Source: a virus. Taken from it: a stretch of 27,605 nucleotides of DNA. The stretch is from positions 1 through 27,605 of IMG/VR virus record IMGVR_UViG_3300034095_001197; one strand, given 5' to 3'. This document shows positions 1-8,135 of this stretch, in pieces (positions within the stretch are counted from its first letter, which is position 1; every line of letters begins with the position of its first letter). Position numbers and translations under genes: made by a program. A model generated the notes under the pieces. It ran no database searches and was not told where the DNA came from. It saw only the letters and a program-made list of their open reading frames with translations.

Positions 1-1984
1 CTAATGGAGAAATACCATCACTTTGTGTAGTTGGTTTAGTTGGAGTAACTAGCGGACCATTAACATCAGTTGCACCCGGACCACCACCGTGATCTACGTT
101 ACGATATGCACGCCATTTGGTGCCATCATTATACATAATGTCAACTTCTTCAAATTTAGGATCGTACCATAATAATCCATCAACTGCTGCGCCTGTTAAC
201 ACGGTATTGCTAGGTGTAATAAACGAATGAATTCTATCATTTGAATATTCAGTCCATAATGTAGCAATATACTTATCTGCGTTCAATGGATCACCATTTC
301 CAAAACTTGCATGACGATAGAAATTAGCAGTAGTAGTTGGCGAGAATAATTTTGATAGTGGCGTACCGCCGCCATCATTAAACTCAATGTCACCACCACG
401 ACGATGTGATATTACAATTCGATTTCCTGTTTGTACTGCATGTACTGACGAAGTAGTATTTCGTGAATCATTAATAGCAAACAAAATACGATCAATCACA
501 CCAGTAACTATTTCAGATTCAACATATTGTGATGGTAACGCAGGAATAGTAAAATCTACTGTTCTTGTAACAAGAGTTGCAGAACCAGGAACACTTTCAC
601 TAATATCAAATGAGTAACCACCGCTATTAAACGTATCATATTTTATTAATGCTGATGTAATGTTAGTAGCAGTTACATCGGTACGACGATAAATCTTAAA
701 GTTAGCAGCCGGTGTTTCAAATTCAGCATCATTATACTTAACATATAATGTATTGCCTGCTAAATTAATGCCGCCGCCGGTTGGATCAAGAGCTGCTAAT
801 GCTGCTGCACCATTTTTATGCACAGGTGCTTTTACGCTAATCCATGATTTTGCTGCAGTATTATAACGTTGAACTATCCAGTCAGCACCTCGATTAACTG
901 CAGATGTTTTAATCCACACAGATCCGGTTGGTTTACCAGTTACTGAAGTTGGAATATCTTTACGTTTAAATTGTGGAATTAATGTATGTGCAGATATTGC
1001 TAAAGCAGGTGCGTTGTATGTACCGAGCGTAACTCCAAGTTTTGTTGCAGTTTGCGAACCATCTGATAAAATAATATCAACACCGGTTGAATATAACTCT
1101 AATTTGTTATTAACGATCGATGCAGAAACCCCATCAATATCACGGGTAGTAATAAGAGTAACTAACGCGTCTAGTGAAGTAAATCCTTCAAATAATTCAG
1201 CATTAATTGTAATAGTATCAGCATCTTCAGTTGCAGATGGTGTGTCAACTAACGTAAAGCTATATTCAGAGTTTGCACATTGTACGGTTGGGCGACTGTT
1301 TACCCAATCTACCGAACCAAGTTGTGCCCATTGTCCATTACGTGGTGATTTAAACCACATAGTAGCAAGACTAGAAACTAGCACTACTGCATAAGTACCA
1401 GACGCACCGTAACTCGGTTTTGGTCTATAATCACCGCCTGCAAAATCAACTACTAATTTAGTATCAGTGATTGTAGTCGGTACTACATTTGAAAACGTTT
1501 GTCCAAGTTTAGTTGATGCAGAATCCGAGTCCCATTCAAATAAACCCCAATGTGACGTAGCTGTATCTAACCAAAATGTGCCGTTTTCAGGAACTCCTGC
1601 AGGTACTGCTGCTGATGGTGAAATTTGTTCTAAATCAATATCTGCACGAACTACAAATGCACGGTTGCTTATGCCTAAATAACTATAAGCAGCTTGTAAA
1701 CCATATTCATTTTGTTCACCAGCATGTACTGGACTGTTATTACTATCAGTTTTAAATACAGGTGTACCAAATGTGTCTAATAAATCTTTTTGTCCGGTAA
1801 GTAAATATACTTTTCCGTTATTTGTTGATGTTGTTCCTGGAGCAATTCCAGTCTTGGCGCTGTTTAATTTGTTTGCTGCAGTGGCAACAAAAATTAAAGG
1901 TACAGTGCCAGGGGCTGCTGAGGTATAAAAACTTTCGTCTGAAAGTTCTACACTCACGCCTGGTGAACTAAGTTGTTGAGCCAT
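1..1984 (-). CDS. gp18: Contractile tail sheath protein (T4 gp18-like), 3' end outside window
   Basis: Reading from an ATG at 1984 the frame stays open to the left edge, giving about 661 residues without a stop, so the C-terminus is missing. The N-terminus (MAQQLSSPGVSVELSD) has the SPGV start typical of phage sheath proteins. The segment around residues 70-115 (DTFGTP, then YGLQAAYSYLGISNRAFVVRA) matches the sheath pattern of a named G-x-P step followed by a tyrosine-rich helix and the VVRA strand. Sheath subunits stack around the tail tube and contract on infection. Several tryptophan-rich stretches (for example near residues 135-150, FWLDT then FEW) look like insertions relative to T4 gp18, whose full length is 659. 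The RBS is AAATGGAGAT just upstream, and a TATAAATA late box lies at 2017-2024. Family assignment is by pattern recognition; confidence is high. Confidence 0.85.
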   Translation of the reverse strand, partial: MAQQLSSPGVSVELSDESFYTSAAPGTVPLIFVATAANKLNSAKTGIAPGTTSTNNGKVYLLTGQKDLLDTFGTPVFKTDSNNSPVHAGEQNEYGLQAAYSYLGISNRAFVVRADIDLEQISPSAAVPAGVPENGTFWLDTATSHWGLFEWDSDSASTKLGQTFSNVVPTTITDTKLVVDFAGGDYRPKPSYGASGTYAVVLVSSLATMWFKSPRNGQWAQLGSVDWVNSRPTVQCANSEYSFTLVDTPSATEDADTITINAELFEGFTSLDALVTLITTRDIDGVSASIVNNKLELYSTGVDIILSDGSQTATKLGVTLGTYNAPALAISAHTLIPQFKRKDIPTSVTGKPTGSVWIKTSAVNRGADWIVQRYNTAAKSWISVKAPVHKNGAAALAALDPTGGGINLAGNTLYVKYNDAEFETPAANFKIYRRTDVTATNITSALIKYDTFNSGGYSFDISESVPGSATLVTRTVDFTIPALPSQYVESEIVTGVIDRILFAINDSRNTTSSVHAVQTGNRIVISHRRGGDIEFNDGGGTPLSKLFSPTTTANFYRHASFGNGDPLNADKYIATLWTEYSNDRIHSFITPSNTVLTGAAVDGLLWYDPKFEEVDIMYNDGTKWRAYRNVDHGGGPGATDVNGPLVTPTKPTTQSDGISPL

Positions 1985-2016
1985 ATTATAATCTCCATTT
2001 ATACAAGTTCTAACTG

Positions 2017-2024
2017 TATTTATA
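2017..2024 (-). promoter_or_regulatory. T4-type late promoter box for tail sheath
   Basis: The minus strand reads CTATAAATACAG here, an exact TATAAATA, the T4 late promoter core recognised by the phage gp55 sigma factor. It sits about 33 bases upstream of the sheath ATG, in the short gap after the dNMP kinase stop, followed by a GGAG ribosome binding site. Late expression fits a major structural protein. Confidence 0.75.
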
Positions 2025-2045
2025 GGAAATTACAATTTTATACCA

Positions 2046-2663
2046 TTATATCTTAACTATTTTAGCTACTTTAACATATAACTCGTCAATTGTAGAATTG
2101 TTATCAATTATATGATCAACAGATAAACCGTACCATGCCCACTCACTTTCGTGAATCCCACAATGTTGTAACATTAAAATATCATCAATATTACCAGCTA
2201 TTGCACCGTTAACATATTGATGCCATTCTGGTTCTAGTCCTCTGGTTACCCGAATAATAATGCCGCCTGCATTTTTAATAGCAGTAAACTCATTTGGAAA
2301 TCTACAATCACTAATAACAACATCAGTTGTTATAGTTCGTAATTTGTTTTCTAAACTAGCAATCCAAATATCACCATGAAAACTTTTTCTGCAAACTTCT
2401 GTGCCCCATTGTTGTAATACATATCGAGGAGTTAAGTTTGACATTGATAATCTATCGGCCCACCATTGATCAACTGTTTCGCGCCATGCTCTTGATTCAG
2501 CAGTTTGTCCTTCAAGTAATATCCTATCCCACCCAAAAACTGCAGCGACTGCATCTTTTAATGTACCTGCAAAACTTTCACGTTTAAAGTTATGTTGATT
2601 AACTAAATATTCTGCAACAGTGTCTTTACCTTCGCCTATATTTCCTACGATTCCGATAATCAT
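2046..2663 (-). CDS. gp1: Deoxynucleoside monophosphate kinase (T4 gp1-like)
   Basis: A 205-residue P-loop kinase. The Walker A motif is at residues 7-15 (GNIGEGKDT), with the GKDT form seen in T4 gene 1. The following segment (FAGTLKDAVAAVFGW, about residues 31-45) matches the gp1 pattern 'AGPIKDALAYAWG', and a later region (LQQWGTEVCR, then VVISDCRFPNEF, about residues 84-126) matches the gp1 stretch with LGTDL and the VVPDTR strand. T4 gp1 phosphorylates dNMPs to dNDPs for phage DNA synthesis in the host cytoplasm. It is shorter than T4 gp1 (241). The RBS TAGGAGA is close to the ATG. Unlike its late structural neighbours it has a consensus sigma70-type promoter directly upstream. Confidence 0.8.
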   Translation of the reverse strand: MIIGIVGNIGEGKDTVAEYLVNQHNFKRESFAGTLKDAVAAVFGWDRILLEGQTAESRAWRETVDQWWADRLSMSNLTPRYVLQQWGTEVCRKSFHGDIWIASLENKLRTITTDVVISDCRFPNEFTAIKNAGGIIIRVTRGLEPEWHQYVNGAIAGNIDDILMLQHCGIHESEWAWYGLSVDHIIDNNSTIDELYVKVAKIVKI

Positions 2664-2683
2664 ATTATTCTCCTAAAATAAGT

Positions 2684-2712
2684 ATTATACACTCATTTTA
2701 GTTAAATGTCAA
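2684..2712 (-). promoter_or_regulatory. Consensus sigma70-type promoter ahead of dNMP kinase
   Basis: On the minus strand TTGACA (2707-2712) is followed after exactly 17 bases by TATAAT (2684-2689). Both hexamers and the spacer match the bacterial housekeeping consensus perfectly. The -35 box starts right at the end of the gp13 gene. The predicted transcript start is around 2677, leaving a very short leader that begins near the TAGGAGA ribosome site of the kinase. This would allow early transcription by unmodified host polymerase. Confidence 0.7.
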
Positions 2713-2713
2713 A

Positions 2714-3484
2714 TTATCCTACTACGAAATAATACCCAGTTCCGCCAGATATTAGTGTTTCAAGTTCTTTATCAAGTTTTTCTAATTCTTCTTTACCTGC
2801 AGATTTCATATCATTACCGTTTAATGACATACTGCCACTTGGTCCAGCAATACTTTGAAATAAACTACGTGCTTCACCTAGCATAATTTTACAACTCGCA
2901 AGCGTATAATCTCGCAGCCATTGTTTAGCATAGATATCAGTTAACAATACAAAGTCAGGTCGAAAGTTATGCGATTTAATAAGAATCTGCTCACCTTGTG
3001 CAAACGGACGTTGCAAAATAGTTAATACGTGACTAGTCGGTTTCCATTTAAACTCAATGTAGCTACCAAACATTTTACCGACTAATTTTTGGTAACCGGC
3101 AAATAATTCGTATGTTGCTAATCCACCCATCATACTACCGCTCATTAAATAAGTGTTAGTGTATGCTAAGTTAAATGGTTCAAATAATGTACCACCTGCG
3201 CCTAGACCAGTACGTGATCCAATTGCACGTCTAAATACACTCTGTACTTCTATAATTTCGTCAGGTAATCTGTAATCATTTTGATCTTGTACTAATTCTA
3301 AAAAACTATAGCTTTCTTCTACGGCATTTGGACTACGTTGTCTAAAGCGATTTAATGCTCTATCTAATGCAATTTCGTAATGAATTGGATCTAAATCTAT
3401 GTCAATCATACCTTCACCAAGAAGAGTTCTAACATATTCAAATACTTTATTTCGTTCTATTAATGAGGATGTGTCATCAGACAT
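2714..3484 (-). CDS. gp13: Neck protein (T4 gp13-like)
   Basis: A 256-residue protein. The N-terminus (RNKVFEYVRTLLGEGMIDIDLDPIHYEIALDRALNRFRQ) resembles the opening of T4-like gp13 proteins, where a short helix, a beta strand ending in a Val/Ile-Asp-Leu pattern and a 'D-x-Al-x-x-f' helix occur. The C-terminus (WLRDYTLASCKIMLGEARSLF, then SLNGNDMKSAGKEELEKLDKELE) matches the gp13 ending, in which a Lys-x-x-x-Gly helix is followed by a P-G-G-x-x-LNG segment and a charged helix. gp13 helps complete the head and connects head to tail. It is somewhat shorter than T4 gp13 (309). The start has a CGGAG site 7-8 bases upstream. It is transcribed away from gp14, whereas in T4 the two are adjacent and co-directional. 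The assignment rests on motif similarity and could be wrong. Confidence 0.65.
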   Translation of the reverse strand: MSDDTSSLIERNKVFEYVRTLLGEGMIDIDLDPIHYEIALDRALNRFRQRSPNAVEESYSFLELVQDQNDYRLPDEIIEVQSVFRRAIGSRTGLGAGGTLFEPFNLAYTNTYLMSGSMMGGLATYELFAGYQKLVGKMFGSYIEFKWKPTSHVLTILQRPFAQGEQILIKSHNFRPDFVLLTDIYAKQWLRDYTLASCKIMLGEARSLFQSIAGPSGSMSLNGNDMKSAGKEELEKLDKELETLISGGTGYYFVVG

Positions 3485-3571
3485 AATGTTGCTCCGTTTT
3501 GTGTAATGAAAATGTAGTTCACGGAACGAAAATTCCTAACTACCTTGACATCAAATAATAACATCAACAAT

Positions 3572-3581
3572 GATATTTATC
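3572..3581 (-). promoter_or_regulatory. Late-type promoter box for gp13 (minus strand)
   Basis: The minus strand reads GATAAATATC, a one-base variant of the T4 late box TATAAATA, about 88 bases upstream of the gp13 ATG. The same GATAAATAT core occurs on the plus strand at 3628-3636, so the two form a divergent pair. Confidence 0.6.
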
Positions 3582-3627
3582 AATAACAAATACACCTACT
3601 ATGGTAACGCTCGTAGCTCTATTGTAA

Positions 3628-3636
3628 GATAAATAT
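3628..3636 (+). promoter_or_regulatory. Late-type promoter box for gp14 (plus strand)
   Basis: GATAAATAT followed by a TAAGGAGA ribosome binding site (3645-3652) and the gp14 ATG at 3660. It mirrors the minus-strand box at 3572-3581, so gp13 and gp14 probably share late timing despite opposite directions. I see nothing else clear in the 175-base gap apart from a small GTTC/GAAC inverted repeat near 3517-3527. Confidence 0.65.
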
Positions 3637-3659
3637 GATAATATCTAAGGAGAACATAC

Positions 3660-5093
3660 ATGCCTAAACTTTCACTTTACAAACCCGAGAAAGGCAACAA
3701 TTATAGATTTATCGATCGCCAAATATCAAGGATGTTTCAAGTTGGAGGAACAGATGTTCACTTTCATAAATATTTAGGTCCTAAAATCCAGGATGACGGT
3801 ACTGCTGATCAACCAATATATGATGTAATAAAAGAAACAAATATTCAAGATTTGTTATTTTTAGAAAATCGAGATCGCAAATACGAACCAGAAATATATA
3901 AACTTAGAGGGCATTATCAAATACAAAATATTGACTTTAGTCTAAGTCAATTTGGATTGTTTATTGATAATGATACAGTGTTTATGACTGTACACATGAA
4001 TGACTTTATATTAACAATAGGTCGTAAACCATTAAGTGGTGACGTTATCGAGTTACCGCATTTAAAAGATGATTTTGCGTTAAATGATTTTGATTTAAGT
4101 TTGCCTAGATTCTTTGTTATTGAAGATGTTAGTCGAGCTAGCGAAGGTTTTAGTGTTACATGGTTTCCTCATTTATATAGATTAAAACTTAAAAAGATTA
4201 CCGACAATCAACAATTTTCGGATATTCTTGATCAGCCTATGAGTGACGATATTCCAAATGCATTGCGCGAACTGTTAAGTACTCGTAATAAAGAATTAGA
4301 AATTAATGATGCAATCGTTAGGCAAGCAGAGGCTGATTTACCAAAATCCGGATTTGAAACTCGACAATTTTATACTTTAGCATTTGATTCGTTAACTGGT
4401 ACATCCACGTTAGTTACTGTTGATTCATCTGAGTTAGATGCTAGTTATTGTAGTCAAATAATAGACGGGCAGTCAAATGTTAATGCAAGTAATATTAATG
4501 GGGTACCATTTAGATCTGGTTATTCTGGTTTCTTAGTAGGTGACGGATATCCAGTTAACGGTTATGTATTTGGTAAAGGAATTCAATTTCCTACAGATGT
4601 TGCAATTGACGATTTCTTTTTAAGACTCGACTTTATGCCTAATCGATTATTTAGATGGGATGGAGAGAAATGGATGAAAATAGAAGATGCAGTTAGAATG
4701 ACATTAACAAATACAGATACTCGATTTACAAGAAGAATTAGTTTCATTAATAACAGTAACTTTACTTATAATGAAGAACTTGCAAATGATTACGTTAGAT
4801 TATCAGTTGGAGATATAGCATTTAACACATCTATATTATTTAATGTAACCGGATTATACCTTGTGTTAAAACTTGATGAACATCGATTAGAATTTGTAGT
4901 TGCAGATCTTGAAAATTTACTAGAAGCATATAATGATAACGGAGTTGATAAAATTAGGGTTAATTTACCAATAGTAAATAATAATCAAACTGTTATACCT
5001 CATGCAGGTGCGTGGCGAGTTAGCTTATTTAATTATCGAGAAGCAGAACGTCAGTCAATATCAAAAGTACTTAGACCAAAAGCAGATTTATAA
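3660..5093 (+). CDS. gp14: Neck protein (T4 gp14-like), enlarged
   Basis: A 477-residue protein. The first 190 residues match gp14: an early acid segment (DLLFLENRDRKYEPEIYKLRG, about 65-85), then FGLFIDNDTVFMTVHMNDF with the 'FG...v-d-D-t-v' pattern, then R-K-PLSGDVIELPH and finally VTWFPHLYRLKLKK, like the gp14 segment ending in YELKCELF. gp14 forms part of the neck that closes the filled head and receives the tail. T4 gp14 has 256 residues, so roughly 200 residues are extra. The extra part (about 230-440) includes FMPNRLFRWDGEKWMKI, a tryptophan-type motif also seen in the sheath and gp15 of this phage. The end (about 440-477) may return to the core fold. The start is set by TAAGGAGA eight bases upstream. 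Confidence 0.7.
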   Translation: MPKLSLYKPEKGNNYRFIDRQISRMFQVGGTDVHFHKYLGPKIQDDGTADQPIYDVIKETNIQDLLFLENRDRKYEPEIYKLRGHYQIQNIDFSLSQFGLFIDNDTVFMTVHMNDFILTIGRKPLSGDVIELPHLKDDFALNDFDLSLPRFFVIEDVSRASEGFSVTWFPHLYRLKLKKITDNQQFSDILDQPMSDDIPNALRELLSTRNKELEINDAIVRQAEADLPKSGFETRQFYTLAFDSLTGTSTLVTVDSSELDASYCSQIIDGQSNVNASNINGVPFRSGYSGFLVGDGYPVNGYVFGKGIQFPTDVAIDDFFLRLDFMPNRLFRWDGEKWMKIEDAVRMTLTNTDTRFTRRISFINNSNFTYNEELANDYVRLSVGDIAFNTSILFNVTGLYLVLKLDEHRLEFVVADLENLLEAYNDNGVDKIRVNLPIVNNNQTVIPHAGAWRVSLFNYREAERQSISKVLRPKADL

Positions 5094-5110
5094 TTCCAGT
5101 ATTTAGATAA

Positions 5111-5120
5111 TAATAAATAT
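5111..5120 (+). promoter_or_regulatory. Possible late promoter box for gp15
   Basis: TAATAAATAT lies in the 44-base gap between gp14 and gp15 and contains AATAAATA, one mismatch from TATAAATA. It is followed by TAGGAGA and the ATG at 5138. The surrounding bases are AT-rich, so this could be chance. Confidence 0.45.
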
Positions 5121-5137
5121 TACTATAGGAGAACACA

Positions 5138-6625
5138 ATGCAACATTTTTATGACGGTGCTATACGAAGATATGTCACCCAGACAATTAGGATTCTTAGT
5201 GAATTTACAGTTAGATACGGCGACGGATCGTTACATCGTATACCAGTATTATACGGAGATGCTGATAGACAAGCTGCTAGTATCCTAAGACAGAATTCAG
5301 AAAATGCAATTAATTCAGTTCCTCGCATAAGTGTCTATATTTACGGATTAGATTTAGATCGAGACAGACTAGCTGATTCAACGTTTGTTAGTAAATTGCA
5401 TGTTAGAGAACGTGATATTACTAATGGTGCATACACCGGAAATCGAGGTAGAAATTATACAATTGAACGATTAATGCCAACTCCATTTAAATTAACAATG
5501 AAAGTTGACATATGGTCTGCAAATACTGATCAAAAATTACAAATTTTAGAACAACTGTTAATGTTGTTTAATCCTAGCTTAGAAATTCAAACAACTGATA
5601 ATTATGCAGATTGGACAAGCCTATCGGTATTGAACTTAGATTCAGTTAATTGGTCTAGTAGATCAGTACCTGTTGGAACAGACACTCCGATTGACATAGC
5701 AACATTAACATTGTCAAGTCCAATATGGATTAGTCCTCCAGTAAAAATTAAACAACTTGGTGTAATTACTAAAATTGTTACTGGTTTATTTGATGGAAGT
5801 TCTACTTATGCTACTCCGTTGTTCGGTGCTGATTATTTAGATCCAACTACTAAATTTGCCGAAGCAGGTACTGCATTTTTAGCAGAAGTTATTACAGTTG
5901 TTGAACAGTACAGTATTGAAGTATATGAAAATCAAATTACATTATTAAGTCCTAGTTATAGTAATGAACATGATACATCGCAATACAGCATGCCTGATGT
6001 TGAACGAGCAGTAACACCATGGGAACAAATATTATCAAAATATCCTGAAAAATTTATACCTCATTTTAGTAGATTATTTATAAAACAACGAAATGGTACT
6101 GAGATAAATGGTACTATTTCATTAAACAGTCAAGACGAATCAATTATGGATATTGACTGGGATATGGATACGTTAAATCGTAATACAGGAATAGACAGTT
6201 CAGGAAATTTAGACACTGATACTAATTATCATCTTACTAATCGAGCAAACAGTCCAGGTACGTTTGATGCAATTATTAACCCACTTGAGTTTAACCCACA
6301 TCGACCATTAAAACAGTCAACTGATCAACCTATTGCAATAGGTTTACGATATTTGTTAATTGAAAGTATTGGTTCAGATACAAACAGCGAAGGTGCAGTT
6401 GCATGGCGATCAACCGATGATATTGATTTAATTGCACACGAAAATGATATTATTGAGTGGACTGGAACTCGATGGAATGTTATATTTGATTCAGTATACG
6501 AAATCGATACAATGATTTGGCAGACTAATACATATACAGGTATTCAATTTGTTTGGAACGGTGTTGCATGGGCTAAAAGTTTTGAAGGTTTATATAGGGC
6601 AGGTACATGGCGGCTGGAACTGTAG
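5138..6625 (+). CDS. gp15: Tail completion / sheath-terminator protein (T4 gp15-like), enlarged
   Basis: A 495-residue protein whose first 210 residues match T4 gp15. It opens with HFYDGAIRRYVTQ (T4: YFYNSSFRRYATL), continues with IPVLYGDADRQAASIL and VPRISVYIYGLDLDRDR, then YTIERLMPTPFKLTMKVDIWSANTDQKLQILEQLLMLFNP, which parallels the gp15 'NPSPIKMIYELSIFTRYEDDMFQIVEQILPYFQP' block, and ends the core with WISPPV (T4 MYPPV). gp15 caps the tail tube and sheath and joins the tail to the neck. T4 gp15 has 272 residues, so about 220 are extra at the C-terminus. These include IIEWTGTRWNVIFD and IQFVWNGVAWAKSF, two copies of a W-x-G-x-x-W motif. It lies 44 bases after gp14 with a good RBS. Confidence 0.8.
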   Translation: MQHFYDGAIRRYVTQTIRILSEFTVRYGDGSLHRIPVLYGDADRQAASILRQNSENAINSVPRISVYIYGLDLDRDRLADSTFVSKLHVRERDITNGAYTGNRGRNYTIERLMPTPFKLTMKVDIWSANTDQKLQILEQLLMLFNPSLEIQTTDNYADWTSLSVLNLDSVNWSSRSVPVGTDTPIDIATLTLSSPIWISPPVKIKQLGVITKIVTGLFDGSSTYATPLFGADYLDPTTKFAEAGTAFLAEVITVVEQYSIEVYENQITLLSPSYSNEHDTSQYSMPDVERAVTPWEQILSKYPEKFIPHFSRLFIKQRNGTEINGTISLNSQDESIMDIDWDMDTLNRNTGIDSSGNLDTDTNYHLTNRANSPGTFDAIINPLEFNPHRPLKQSTDQPIAIGLRYLLIESIGSDTNSEGAVAWRSTDDIDLIAHENDIIEWTGTRWNVIFDSVYEIDTMIWQTNTYTGIQFVWNGVAWAKSFEGLYRAGTWRLEL

Positions 6626-7056
6626 TAGAAAATATAATTTGTAGCGGGGCATTAATATATGCACGATCAACTCATCGATTTTTGTTAATTCAAAAATCGT
6701 CAGGTAAACACCAAGGTACCTGGGGATTAGTTGGCGGTACTAATTTAATTAATGAGAATCCGTGGCAAGGTCTTACTCGAGAAATTGAAGAAGAAATTGG
6801 ATTTATACCAGATATTATAAAAACACTACCGTTAGAAAAATTTGTGTCTAACGATAGTGTTTTCAATTTTCATACATATTTTTGTTTAGTTGACTCTGAA
6901 TTTGTACCAATATTAAGTGATGAACATATTGCATGGGGTTGGTTTAGCTTAGTAGCATTACCAAAACCTGTACATCGAGGATTAAATCTTAGTTTGCGTA
7001 ATAAAGTTATTCAAACTAAAATTCAAACTGTTATTGATATTATTGATAGCTTATAA
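6607..7056 (+). CDS. NUDIX hydrolase
   Basis: A 149-residue protein with a perfect Nudix box at residues 44-66: G44, five residues, E50, seven residues, then R58-E-I-E-E-E-I-G-F66. The acidic residues bind the metal that hydrolyses nucleoside diphosphate-X substrates. The preceding GTWGLVGG is typical of the family, and a WGWFSLVALPKPVH segment near residue 117 is the usual C-terminal part. The ATG overlaps the end of gp15 by 19 bases, with a GGGCAGG site just before it, so translation is probably coupled. Substrate cannot be told from sequence: T4 NudE acts on ADP-ribose and dinucleoside polyphosphates, but this is not clearly an orthologue. Confidence 0.9.
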   Translation: MAAGTVVENIICSGALIYARSTHRFLLIQKSSGKHQGTWGLVGGTNLINENPWQGLTREIEEEIGFIPDIIKTLPLEKFVSNDSVFNFHTYFCLVDSEFVPILSDEHIAWGWFSLVALPKPVHRGLNLSLRNKVIQTKIQTVIDIIDSL

Positions 7057-7154
7057 CTTTTTATTAGTTTCTAAAAAGGAGTTTGTTTTTTAAGAGTGTT
7101 GCCATTATATTATCCAATTGTAAGCTGGTTGATACAATCTGCATTTTTGACCGA

Positions 7155-7194
7155 TACCCAACTATATTGTAGTATTTATACAATCAGTTGAGTA
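7155..7194. terminator. Hairpin in convergent intergenic spacer, possible terminator
   Basis: The 150-base gap between the convergent NUDIX and APS-kinase-like genes holds an imperfect inverted repeat: TACCCAACTATATTGTA (7155-7171) against TACAATCAGTTGAGTA (7179-7194), with a 7-base loop. Neither strand has a clean U-run right after it. A weaker AT hairpin at about 7059-7080 is followed by a T-rich stretch. Location argues for termination; the structure is not canonical. Confidence 0.3.
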
Positions 7195-7206
7195 TGGTTG
7201 TGAGAT

Positions 7207-7608
7207 TTATTTTAAAATGTTTTTTATTTGATTAGCCCAATAAATTGCATGTTTACTGTCTACTCTAATATTATAACTTTGAGGTTTTTCAAATAATTTG
7301 TTAGTATCATCATACTTACTACTATCTTGAGTATCAACAAATACTAAAAAATCAGCATTAAACTGTTCTCTAATAGCATTAGTTGGTGCAATAAAATCGC
7401 ATATAACATAATCAGCATTTGAAGTATTTGCTAATGTCTTCATTCTTTCACACTGGCGAAGTCTTCCACCGACACTAAAATCCCAATCATTATATTGTTG
7501 CCTAATTGTATCAGCATTAAACCATTCTGAGTTAGGTAATAATTTAATTAATTCTTTTGCTAAGGTAGTTTTACCTGAACCAGGTAAACCCATAATTAAA
7601 ATTTTCAT
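7207..7608 (-). CDS. APS-kinase-like P-loop protein
   Basis: A 133-residue kinase. Walker A is at residues 7-15 (GLPGSGKTT). The next motif NADTIR (31-36) corresponds to the LDGD-x-x-R of adenylylsulfate kinases, and ICDFIAPTNAIREQF (69-83) to their 'vSFISP-x-R-x-x-RE' block, followed by the strand FVDT (90-93). The ending (DDTNKLFEKPQSYNIRV, then YWANQI) matches a short subfamily usually labelled adenylyl-sulfate kinase, so it looks full length although classic CysC has about 200 residues. APS kinase makes PAPS, the donor used by sulfotransferases. The ATG overlaps the stop of the preceding gene as ATGA, so translation is coupled. An alternative is a P-loop kinase with another small substrate. 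Confidence 0.65.
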   Translation of the reverse strand: MKILIMGLPGSGKTTLAKELIKLLPNSEWFNADTIRQQYNDWDFSVGGRLRQCERMKTLANTSNADYVICDFIAPTNAIREQFNADFLVFVDTQDSSKYDDTNKLFEKPQSYNIRVDSKHAIYWANQIKNILK

Positions 7609-8135
7609 ACTGGGTTATTTTTAATATATTCCGCAACTGCGTATTCTCTAACAATAGGAGATGGCTCAAGTAGAGAGGCAGCAGGATAACCAAGATTAGT
7701 ATACGCTTCGTGTCTAATACCAGCATCGGGATTAGCAAATGCAGATTCTAAAAATCCAAAAATTCTATAACATTCTAGCCTTATAGGCAAATACGTATCT
7801 GTCAGTCCGGCTTCGGTATAACCATAAATTTGAGAAGCTTCATGTCTTACCCAATCAATAGGACTATTTACTTGATCTTTTGAATAACCAACCATTCGGT
7901 AATAGTTTTGTAAGTAGTACAGCGAGGTATCTTCAAGATTAAAATCATTAAAATAAACACTTGCATTCCATCTAATAATGGCCGAATCATCAGTTAGCGC
8001 ATCGGTAGTATAACCAAGATTATAATATGCAGCAATTCGAACCCGATAATCTATATCAGACAATGCATCAGTAGTAAACCCATTTGTTCTATAATATTTT
8101 AATCGTTCTAAAGCTGATAAATTGTTAAAATCCAT
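7605..8135 (-). CDS. 22-residue-repeat (HEAT/LRV-like) protein
   Basis: A 176-residue protein made almost wholly of tandem units of about 22 residues, starting around residues 5, 24, 46, 66, 88, 110, 132 and 154. The pattern is A-L-x-D-x-x-x-x-I/V-R-x-E-A-Y-x-x-x-G-Y/F, for example ALSDIDYRVRIAAYYNLGY and AFANPDAGIRHEAYTNLGY. The 'D-x-x-x-VR' core is that of alpha-solenoid repeats (HEAT, PBS-lyase HEAT, leucine-rich variant), here with an unusually short period. Such proteins usually bind other proteins. It overlaps the sulfotransferase by 11 bases upstream and the APS-kinase-like gene by 4 bases downstream, so it is translated as the middle gene of that cassette, with GGAGA before its ATG. 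No catalytic motif is visible and its function is unknown. Confidence 0.7.
   Translation of the reverse strand: MDFNNLSALERLKYYRTNGFTTDALSDIDYRVRIAAYYNLGYTTDALTDDSAIIRWNASVYFNDFNLEDTSLYYLQNYYRMVGYSKDQVNSPIDWVRHEASQIYGYTEAGLTDTYLPIRLECYRIFGFLESAFANPDAGIRHEAYTNLGYPAASLLEPSPIVREYAVAEYIKNNPV

Noticed and set aside
3545-3550. TTGACA on the plus strand in the gp13-gp14 gap
   Set aside because: No -10 element at 16-18 bases; the late-type boxes explain the region better.
7096-7191. A 31-codon GTG-start frame in the convergent spacer
   Set aside because: The AAGGAG upstream is too far (about 15 bases) and the protein has no recognisable pattern; it also runs through the hairpin.
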